From the NCBI GenBank assembly GCA_014549065.1, contig JACDOX010000001.1, positions 6,778,694 through 6,842,693 on the forward strand: 64,000 nt of DNA, given 5' to 3'. Source of the DNA: Cardinalis cardinalis. Lineage: Eukaryota > Chordata > Aves > Passeriformes > Cardinalidae. This document shows, piece after piece, positions 50,941-60,240 of this stretch (position 1 is the stretch's first letter; every line of letters begins with the position of its first letter). The position numbers and the translations under genes were made by a program. Under the pieces are notes generated by a model. It was not told where the DNA came from. It saw nothing but the letters and a program-made list of their open reading frames with translations, and searched no databases.

Positions 50941-51920
50941 AGGAAACCATCTGGCAAATTCATGCCAGACTGACACCAAAAAGCAGAANTTTCCTAAGCA
51001 ATGCATTCAGTTTGCAGTTTGGGTGCTATTTGTGGAAAACACCAAGAGGGAAAAGACTGGTTATCTCTCCCTGCTAATATATGTGCTCTTCTCTGTCCTT
51101 GCAAATAATACTGTGATTCCTCAGAAGCTAGATTGAATGGGTTTCAAATATATCTTTTAAGAGACAGATAATATTGAGGTTTCCAAAGGCACAGCAAGGA
51201 TGGATTCCTCATCTCAGAGGCTGAGTATGCCAGGCCACCAGCAAGATGCCATTTTCCTCCAAAAAATAAAAGAAAAAGACCCATCCTATTTTTTCCACTT
51301 TCCTTTTCCTATCCTTTTTTTTTTTCACTCAGTTCATCATAATGTTGTTCTGGAAGGAAATCCATATTCAGATCAGCTCTATTAATAAACAAGGCAACTT
51401 TCCCCNGCTCCCTACTCCTTCCCTGCTAAACAGCAAATTTCCGTTCCTTTCCTCCATTTGTTAAAGCAATGACTCAGAGGGCTGTTCCAAGGCTGAAATA
51501 NCCAGGATGTGTGAAATGTTCATACCAAATCAAGATACAAGACAGCTCACTAATTCACAAAGAGCTGCTAATATCATAATAATCCATCAATATTTTTCTC
51601 TGACAGATTTTGACCCATGTTTCTGTTTGTAGGGGAGAGGAAATCAATTCCATCTCATTAAGACCTCTTTTCCCAAGCAATCACTTTTAAAAAATTGCTC
51701 TCCAGGCCCTGCCTGAGGTTTTTCCAAGCTTTTAACAACAATAAAAGTAGGTGGTAGAGCTAAAATAAGACATATTTTGTGTTTTCTTATTAAAAAAAAA
51801 TCTAGCAAATAGTGGATATACATCAACAGAAAAGATATGCAAAGTCCATGGCCTTTTCCAAACCTTCCCATAGCATCTTCTGGCATGGCATATGTTCCCA
51901 AACAAAAGCAAACAGTCTCC
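50941..51920. other. Intergenic DNA, nothing recognised
   Basis: Plain non-coding sequence between the CR1 copy and the LTR fragment. A minus-strand frame of 142 codons (51644-52072) runs partly through the LTR fragment and has no family motif. Confidence 0.55.
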
Positions 51921-52140
51921 TGTGGTGTGTTGACCCTGGCAGGACACCAGGTGCCCACCACAGCTGCTCTATCATTCTCCTCTACTGGGCAGGGCAGACA
52001 AAATATAACAAAAGCTTTGTGGGTCAAGATAAGGACAGGGAAAGAACACTCAGCAATTACTGGCATGAGCAAAACAGATTTGACTCAGGGGAATTAATTA
52101 TATTGCAAATCAAATGCCAGTAAGATAATGAGAAATACTT
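51921..52140 (-). mobile_element. LTR fragment (3' part) of an avian ERV family
   Basis: The plus strand starts TGTGGTGTGTTGACCCTGG at 51921 and contains CAGGTGCCCACCA, CAAAATATAACAAAAGC, GGTCAAGATAAGGACAGGG and GGGGAATTAATTATATTGC. Read on the minus strand this is an LTR 3' end: an AT-rich poly(A)-type region, then CCTTATCTTGACCCACAAAG, ending ...CCACA. That last motif parallels the 3' part of the LTR at 55.6 kb (TTATCCCAATCCACAGG), which lies in the opposite orientation. The 5' part of the LTR is missing. I recognise the pattern as a widespread avian LTR repeat from memory. Confidence 0.72.
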
Positions 52141-52784
52141 GATACAGAACAATATAATGCTTGTCCAATTTTTTTTTAGCCCCATAAATGAGAAATATTG
52201 CACTATAAAATACTACCTTTACCGATACAAATTAAGAAACAAACAAAAAATGTTATGCATGCTGTACAGTGGTTGTATGAATGANCCCGCTCTGGTATAC
52301 CACATATATGTCATATGTAGGATTCCAAATTTGTTTGCTTCTGTCCAGAACTGATATGAAGAGTTAAGCAGCTGAGGTCATGAAAAGAGCTCTGTATTAC
52401 TCATCTGATGCTAATGGGATTTGAGTTGCAGCTGTGATCTTCATGGGGTTGTCATTAGGCCTATGTGACTTAACTGTATTTTATTCTCTGTTTAAAATTC
52501 ATNTATCAGAGTGAAATCAGAAATGTGCTTTCTGTTACGTATAGAGCAATTACCCTTAGTACAAAGCCTGTGGAGAGAAAGGTCTGCTGTTCNTTAAAGA
52601 ATAGGTAGAATTTAACAGAAGCTTTTACAGCAGTAGCACAATTTCTGTGTTTTGCCCAGCTGCCATTTAGTACTACAGAAACCTATAGGCGTATACATGC
52701 CCAAATTTTTTGCTTTTTTTTTAATGCCAAGCCTGTGCCAAACCCAAACAACTCCTTGCTTAGCTCATTCTTTCACCTGAGAGT
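52141..52784. other. Intergenic DNA, nothing recognised
   Basis: AT-rich sequence between two LTR relics, with no gene or repeat that I can support. Confidence 0.5.
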
Positions 52785-53205
52785 TGTGGTCTGGAAATAT
52801 CTCCTTTGGCCACAGCTCTCTTCACAAAGAGCAGCAGACACAACCATCCCAGGATTTCTCCTGGGGAAGGCANTGAGAAAGCTCAGAGAAAAAAGAGAAA
52901 ACAATTCTTATCTCTATTTGCTGCTCCTGTTGTTTGGCACATGTGGAATGTGTCATGGAGACTGTNTACCAAAAGTGATTTGTTAATTGGGCTCTGGTGA
53001 TGGTTGTTTGGAGTGATTGGCCAATTAGGTCAAAGCTGTGTCGTGACTGGCTGTAAGGGTCACAGGTTTTTCTTTAGTAGAGTATTAGTATTAGTATAGT
53101 ATGTAATATAATATAGNATAGCTTAATAAAGCAATTGTTCAGCCTTCTGAAACCACAGGAGCCATTGCATATTATTCCCTGCCTTGGGGTCATCCAGCAT
53201 TAATA
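52785..53205 (+). mobile_element. Solo LTR of an endogenous retrovirus (boundaries approximate)
   Basis: Same type as the LTR at 33.34-33.73 kb. They share AAAACAATTCTTATCTC, ATTTGCTGCTCCTGT, CTCTGGTGATGGTTGTTT and TGATTGGCCAATTAG. It has AATAAA at 53125-53130 followed by GCAATTGTTCAGCCTTCTGA, the shared poly(A)/R-U5 motif. A GATTGGCCAATTAG segment contains a CCAAT-type box. No internal retroviral genes are seen, and the ends are not exactly placed. Confidence 0.78.
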
Positions 53206-55554
53206 CTCTTCCACAAGCTTCTTGGGCTTCAACACCAAGAACAGTTGCAGCTGCTAAGATTTGGTGCTCAAGCAGATGAAAATAGCATTGGAGTAAGAGC
53301 ATTAACTTGGGGACACAGGACACATAAACCATGCTGGAATCCTGATTGAGTCCTACCACATAAGGTTCAAATTTGTATCGACTGCTCAGCTGAAAGCACT
53401 GTGAAAATGCACATGGAAAATCCTCTGTGNTGCAGAAGGTTTGTTGAATATGGAAATTGCAGTTTTAAATGGAAGGGCTTTTGTTTTTCACTATATAAAA
53501 ACAAATAAAGCCCATGGCTGTAACTGAAGTGTTCTTCTGGGATGAGAAGGCTTCTGTTCTCCACCTGATCCCAGAGACAGTACATGCTTTTATTTTCATT
53601 AAGTGAATGAAATTACACTAAGGTCTTATTTTGTGAAGAAAAATATTGTTTTCATAACATTCTATGTGATCCTATTATTATCATTATAATTACTTCTCAC
53701 TTTTATGGCTGCCACTCTGAGGAATCCCTTTGTATGTACATCTGGGTTATGGCACTATCAGCAACAAAGCACTTCTAAAATGCACAAACACAATTAAGAA
53801 CCNACTGCAAAGTGCACTAGAGTGGCTAAATGTCACTTTGCCCTGTCAGACAAGAAAAGAGAAACTCCATTCCAGGGAGCACTGTATATGCATACTTACA
53901 TATGGGGCAGAATTGTAACACCTGACAGCTCCTATAAGCAAAACCACCATATTTTAATGTGGTTCATATAGCTGAAGGTAATATCTGAGTTTTAGGTATA
54001 TATAGGAGTTAACAGAATGGAAGAAAAAAAGAAAAAACATAATATGGATTTACAGATGACAGTTTTATGCCTACATAATTTCTATGCCTTTTTTTTAAAT
54101 TATTTTTTTCACCCAAAAAGAAGACTGGAACTCCAGCAGGAGTTGAAAGAAGAGGGGGAAGGATACACTAGCTAATTTCTATGCTGTCCACTCCAGACAC
54201 TTCCCGCACCACAACACAAAAAAGAGATAAGAAACATTAGACTGAGGNAAAAAGTGCTCCAAGAGCACAAAATACCAGCTTACCTGCTACAAATTACACC
54301 ATGTTAATGCTAGTTTTCTGCTGAATTTTTCAATTAGGGCAGTTTGGGCCATAAAATTTCTTCTTCAGCGAAGACAAAAGGAGGTACATGTCCCTAAAAT
54401 GCATCCTGCCATTCCCAGGGCTAATTAACACTGGTTTTGCCAAGCACATCACAACTTCACAGTATAAGAGTATTTTCACTGATCAATCAAATATTTGTCC
54501 AACAGATGCAGACTTTCAAAGCTGTCTTTCAGATATCTGGAAATAGAAGATAAATATAGTCAATTGATCTTTTTTTCCCCATACTAAACATTTATTGAAG
54601 AGCAAGACTTAGTTGCAGGTCTATCATTAGACTGCCTTCATGGCTGCTTCCTGGTCTTGCTTTCTGAAAAGCTTCTTGTACAGGAAAGTATTTTAAAAAA
54701 TTATAGGGGCTGTTTTGGAGACAGACAGCTAAGTATTTACTTTAATGAGAGACAGTTTGGGAGGAAATGCATCAGCAGTAATAAGTGCTTTTCTTCCAGG
54801 ACATTATGGCCTCTACCAAGAAAGTCTGCAGTATTTCACAGTAGTTTCTAAACTCTCCTTTTACCTTGCACCATTATCCCACTCTGCCAAATGTTTTGTA
54901 CTTCAGTACCAGGGTTGTTTGCTTTATCTCCATACATAAAGACCCTCTAAATTGTTTGGGTTTTCAAAGCTTTTAAAACACATTTCAGCTAATTTGAAGA
55001 GAAATCAGTTGCTTTATAATATATAGAAGTAAATTATGTAAAATCAGAGTATATAAATTAAAAGCACAAAGAAATCTTGTACACCCATACATAAGTACAC
55101 AAGTGCTCACAACCTCTAATTTTCATGTCTCCTAGCTTCTATACACTTTTCCTAAGGAACTGCTGTCACTGTCAATACAATTTTCTCTCATACTATGTAC
55201 CCACTATCAAGTCTTCACACCTTTAAAGCACTAATAGACAATAATACCTCCAGAAGGCTTACTACAGGGTTTGCCACAAATTTTAGGTATTTTTGGTATT
55301 CCTCTCAGCAGGGAAGTAGCAACCTAGATTCCNGCAGCCATCAGTCTGCCCCAGGGCTTGTTTACTGATGANCGAGATGGGTATTTCCCTTCTGNAGATC
55401 CCTAAGCCCACCTGAGATGNGCCATTGGTATTAACAGAATTGGAAACAAAATAAGAGAACTTGTATTTGCTGCCAACTAAAAATCAACAGTGGAGGGAAA
55501 GCAGACTGGTAATTTCCATGATTATTTTCCAGAAACGATTGTCCTAATTCCAGC
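53206..55554. other. Intergenic DNA, nothing recognised
   Basis: Non-coding, AT-rich. No gene or mobile element supported. Short frames at 53123-53585 on the minus strand overlap the LTR edge and carry no motif. Confidence 0.55.
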
Positions 55555-56104
55555 TGGGCTATTGTTAATTTTCTTCTGAGCAGCAAGTACAGTGCTGTGT
55601 TTTGGATTTAGTAAAAGAGTATGTTGATAACACACTAATGGTTTAGTTGTGGCTAAGCAGGGCTTACTTACCCTGAGTTAAGGACTTTCTAGTTTCCCAT
55701 GCTCTGCCAGCAGGCAGGTGCACAAGAGGACAGGAGGGAGCACAGCCAGAACAGCTGACCCAACCTCGCCAAAAGAGAATTCCATGACACAGGATTTCAT
55801 GCTCAGTGTATAAACTGGGAGAAGCTGGCCAAGGGGAGCCAGGCACTGTGTGGGATGGGCTGGGCATTGGCCAGTGGGTGGTGAGCAATTGTACTGGGCA
55901 TCAGGTGTCTGTCTTGGGTTTTATTTTTCTGTCACCTTTTCATTACTAATATTATTGGCACTAGTATCAATATCAGTATACTTTACTTTGTTTCTATTAT
56001 TAAACTGGTTTTATCCCAATCCACAGGTTTTTTTGAGCAGCAGGAACAGGCAGTGAGAAAGTGACTCCATTGCTCTTTGTTGCCAGCTGGGGTTAAATCA
56101 CAGT
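55555..56104 (+). mobile_element. Solo LTR of an ERVL-like avian family, with TATA box and poly(A) signal
   Basis: The left part (GTGCTGTGTTTTGGATTTAG, GATAACACACTAATGG) and the later ACTTTCTAGTTTCCCATGC, then GACAGGAGGGAGCACAGCC, match a well-known avian LTR from memory. A TATA box TATAAA (55809-55814) is followed by ATTAAA (55999-56004) and TTATCCCAATCCACAGG. The 3' end is GGGGTTAAATCACA. The order TATA then poly(A) signal fixes the + orientation. No gag/pol is present. The 5' boundary is uncertain by tens of bases. It sits about 3.6 kb downstream of the OPRK1 stop, antisense to OPRK1. Confidence 0.82.
55809..55814 (+). promoter_or_regulatory. TATA box within LTR
   Basis: TATAAA in the context AGTGTATAAACTGGG inside the ERVL-like LTR, 190 bases before its ATTAAA poly(A) signal, as expected of the U3/R layout. 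Confidence 0.6.
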
Positions 56105-59100
56105 GGNGTAACCTAAAGCTGAGCAGCCCTTGCACACAGTGTGACAGGTTTTACCCAACATAGCAGGAAAAGAAGCAGCTCCTGCTCTCAGCTGCTTCCC
56201 TCCAGGAAGCGACTCCCAGGGCTTGCACCTTCTTTNGCATTAGCCACATAGCTGGACATCAAAACGCTTTTTAAGCAATCAAAATCTGCAGTCTGAGATC
56301 ATTCCACCTTGCATGTCAGGGCTTAATGCAGCGACAGTTCCCAAGCCACATGCAGTCCAGCAAAAAGCAAAGCCCGAGCCATAATACTTTTATTCAATCA
56401 GTTGAAATATCTTCCAATCTATCACTCTGGCATTGAATAGATGTACTCACTATATTGTATTGCACTCCTGTAAGATCCCAGTTAAAAAATATCCAGGGAC
56501 AATTACTTTTTTTNTTTGACAGATTACATAAGTGGTCACAAACTCAATCAATTTTTTCTGAATCCACATTTTCTTCTGAATAAAACACTTCACTGGGAAG
56601 AAAACAGCCATATTTACAATGGTTATGTTTGATTAAGAATTGATAAGCAATTAAGGAAAATAAAATCCCAGCACAATCTCCCTGTCTTCTTTGCAATGAC
56701 TACATTAATTTACCAGAACCAAGAGGAATTCTGGCTCAAATTGGTATGTTTTCCCTTTACCTTTCACAGGACAAAAATTTCATTTTCAGTTTTCCCCTGA
56801 ATTTCTCATCATGTTGAGATATTGCTCATTAACTACACTTGGGGTTTTCCAGCATCTAAGCATCATTTCTCTGCCATATGTTGGTNTGTCCTGAACCTGA
56901 ACACCAAGTATACCTTCCAAATAAAAGCTTTCTCAGTTAAAGGAAGCAGAAANACAGAAAGTGACATATCAGCTATCCATACTAGTTGATTGATTGGAAT
57001 TTAGTCCCACAAGCAGGTCCATGACCATGCTTTTGCAGTATCGAATGTTTGGAACCTCCAAAAAGAAAGGGAGATAAGAGTGGTTGCAGCAAGNACAACC
57101 AATTCCCAGGCTGCCTGCCTACGTCTGCCCCACGTTGCCATCCTCCAGGGCCCATGGGACAGCACAGCCTGTCCCTGCTGCCCCATTCCCCACCCAGACC
57201 TACTCCTTTGCCAGGCAGCTCCTACCCTGCGTTTGCNTCTTGCTGCATCCTGGAGCCAGCACAAGAGAGAGAGAAAATCATTGGCTTGGANTTAGAAAGA
57301 AAGTGAAGTGCTTTGCAATGGGAACTCAACCATCTAGAAGCAAATTCTGTGAGAAAAACCATAGCACCATTTTTAATGTTCTTTCTCATGTGTGACAGAT
57401 ATCTTGGCCAGTTTTCTGCTGTTTTTCAGTGAAGTGCAGTAAGATGCTCAATTTGGCAAGAAAACTTCCAAGACGCCTTTCTACTGCATTCAGACTAATT
57501 TGGCTGTTAANGTTCAATTGTAGAAATAAACCTTAAGGACGCATTCCTATAACATTTTGCAAGCTTAATTGTTAGGAAGTTTTAATATCCTCCCACTGTG
57601 ATAGAAATTATGATCTCCTTCTTGAAAACATAAACCTCAAAAATATTATTAGAAGCCTCCTTTTTGCAAATTAAGAACATTGATTTTTCATTACAATGCA
57701 AAGCATTGCACATAATGTGTAGAACAAAAACCCTATTCAAGCACAGACTTACATATGCAAATGGTAAGTCATGAACAGGAACATAGGTTATTTTGAATTA
57801 AAATAGTTTGAATGAAAATAGTTCATTAGATTCTAGTTCTTTCTCATTNCACTTCCTCCTAACTTGATAAATACCTTGGATTTTCAACTTTTACCTTAAA
57901 CATTCTCTTTTTGTGAATTTAAAGGTCAGGACTTAGTTTAGAAAGGTGGATGCATGTTAAAAAAATGAATGAATGACAGAATAGGAGGTGAGACTCAGCA
58001 GTTGTGTAAGCATCATTCACTTCCCCAGGTAAGGAAAGCATCCTGAGGTCAGTCAGCTAATCATTCTTCATGTGGAAACAATCAGANAGTGCTAGACTCG
58101 TCCAGAAAGAGTTGTCTTAAATATTTCAACAACAGCATTTATCAAACTAATATTAAAAAAAATTGACATGCATATCTGTATTAACGATAAAGTATATGGA
58201 AGTCCTGCAGAAGGCTGAATTTCTACAGCACTTCCACAGGAACTGGACTGCCAGCTAGTCCAAGAAAAAACTCACTATTTTTACCTGTGTGCAAAAGGCA
58301 TTTTTGGTCTGATAGGACCAAATCAGATTGTGTTTCTGAGAAAATTTTCCATGAAATGAAGGCACCCACATTATTCTTTCTTTTGTGTAAAGAAGAAAAT
58401 TCACAAGAAGATGTATGGATGGTGTGTGTGTTCAGGGTGAAGATAATGAGAGCCAAATTTCAGCAACAGCAGTAGTGGGAGTNGTAATATATAACATCAG
58501 GAAGACAAAAATCTACAGACTGGAAGTTAGGTTCCATTTTACCATAAACTTANCTTCAGCAAGCTAGTAACTTTTATNTGTGCCTTGACACCTCCATCTT
58601 CACAGGAAAACAGAGAAAATTACTGAAGTCATAGGACTGTATCAAAGAAAATATATCAGCATCAATAAACCAGGATCTTTTTNCATCAAATGCCATTAAA
58701 GCATCCAGTAATATTTAATTTCCGTTGTATCAATTCAGTTAGTTCATGTGCTAATTTCCTTGTTTCTAATTTGTCAAATATTTATTTCAGTCTGCTTACA
58801 TTGTCCAGGAAAACAAGTTACACATGAGAGCGTTTCCTCAATGTAATGGATGTAACACAACTTTTCATTAATTTTGTAACAAGTGAAGCATTTGAGGTTT
58901 TCTAGCCTCTTGTTCAATATACACTCTGAAAATGCATATTATATTATTCAGACTCAATAAAGAAACAACCATCTTGAAAAATCACACATATAAAACATTA
59001 CACAGAAGTGATTAAACATGTGATAACAATTCCCATTAAATTCCAGTATTTTTGAATGCCTAAAGGCTTTACCATACACAGACACAATAAAATCACTTTG

Positions 59101-59681
59101 GTGTGTGGGTNGATCATGCTCAAATTAGATTTTCACAGCACAAACAAGGGTTACAGATATATTAATTGAGGACAATATTGATTATAGCTGTGGCATTGTT
59201 CACAGAAACCTTCACACACTCTTCACTGTTAAAGAGGATCAAGTTGTCAAACTCTGTAGTTTAGAAGCAATCACTGTTGGGGCAGAAGTTTCTGGTATAG
59301 TTCAGTTTTATGACCAAATGTTGCCTTTTGCAATGTACATATTATAAAGAGAAGAGCAAGAACTATTCTTATCCGGAATCACCTGGTGCAACACAATCTC
59401 TTCACTCTGCAAAAGTGTGTTTTAGTGCTNGCTCAAGTACAGCAAATACGGTGCCAAAACCTGACCATCATTCAGGTCCTTTTCATTTGAGCCGATTTTC
59501 AGGAGATTCTTGTTTATCGATAATAAACTTGCTTTAGTTCAAACTCCTGGGATTTCTGAATTATTCCAGAAATGTCTGTCTGGGTGAGTTGATTTCAAAC
59601 TGCAGTGGTAATCTGTGTNAGTCCTAGGTCGTTGGACTCCTCTCTCTCCTGAGGACAGTAAGAGGACATTTCCACGACTAG
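56105..59681. other. OPRK1 downstream region (3' UTR and flank), boundary unknown
   Basis: The sequence following the OPRK1 stop on the minus strand is non-coding. Some hundreds of bases or more at the right end must be OPRK1 3' UTR, since opioid receptor mRNAs have long 3' UTRs, but the end is not determinable. A candidate minus-strand AATAAA lies at 58781-58786. A GC-richer islet at 57104-57245 (CCCCATTCCCCACCCAG) is unassigned. Confidence 0.5.
58781..58786 (-). terminator. Candidate poly(A) signal AATAAA for OPRK1
   Basis: TTTATT on the plus strand equals AATAAA on the minus strand, about 900 bases beyond the OPRK1 stop. It is the first canonical hexamer I found downstream of the stop. 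Others farther on are possible and the mRNA may be longer. Confidence 0.25.
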
Positions 59682-60214
59682 TCATACAGGTTTGTTTGCC
59701 CCACCTGCTTCCCTCATGTAAGCTGGGTCTTGCACAGTGTTTCTGACTCTGCTGGTGCTCTGCCTGTCCATCCTCATCTTGAAGGGGAAGCAGAAGTCCT
59801 TGAAGCATCTCTTGAAGTTTTCATCCAAAAAGGCATAAAGGATTGGGTTGAGGCTGCTGTTGGTGTAACCCAAAGCAATGCAGAAGTAATAGCTGGATAT
59901 GGCAGCGGTGCTGTGGGACACGTCCCCTAAGGCCTCCACCAGCACGAAAATGTGAATTGGAGTCCAGCAGANGATAAAGACTGCGACAACCACAAGCACC
60001 AACCTGGTGATGCGGCGCAAGTTCCGATCTTTCTCTCGAGACCCGGAGAGAAGCCGGACGCTTTTCAGGCGCAGAATCATCAGAGTATAGCAAACAATTA
60101 TAATGAGAACTGGAATAACAAACGCAAAGACAAAGACACAGATTTTCATGAAGATGTCCCACCACACATAATCTCTGTCTGGAAACTGCAAGGAGCATTC
60201 AGTGCTAGCAGTAT
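59682..60214 (-). CDS. OPRK1: Kappa opioid receptor, last coding exon
   Basis: This exon encodes the C-terminal half (~177 residues) of the kappa opioid receptor, a Gi/o-coupled plasma-membrane receptor for dynorphins. The exon opens after a splice acceptor and completes a split Asp codon. It continues TASTECSLQFPDRDYVWWD (extracellular loop 2, whose Cys pairs with TM3), TM5 (ICVFVFAFVIPVLIIIVCY), loop 3 (LKSVRLLSGSREKDRNLRR), TM6 (CWTPIHIFVLVEALG, keeping the His and the KOR-type Glu), TM7 (SYYFCIALGYTNSSLNPILY) and the tail RQSTSRVRNTVQDPAY...NKPV, ending in TGA at 59684-59682. An N at 59972 hides one TM6 residue. Very close to mammalian KOR by memory. MOR, DOR and NOP differ in loop 2, TM6 and tail. 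The earlier exons lie beyond the right edge. Confidence 0.97.
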
Positions 60215-60240
60215 CTAAAAATGAAGGAAGCAAGAAGAAA
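60215..60240 (-). promoter_or_regulatory. OPRK1 splice acceptor and polypyrimidine tract
   Basis: On the minus strand TTTCTTCTTGCTTCCTTCAT runs into TTTTAG, with the AG at 60216-60215. The first exon bases AT complete a codon begun in the previous exon (phase 1). This matches the conserved opioid-receptor intron in extracellular loop 2. The uninterrupted frame upstream to 60275 is intron read-through. Confidence 0.85.

Noticed and set aside
51644..52072. 142-codon minus-strand frame
   Set aside because: Its first half reads through the LTR fragment at 51.92-52.14 kb, and the remainder has no motif.
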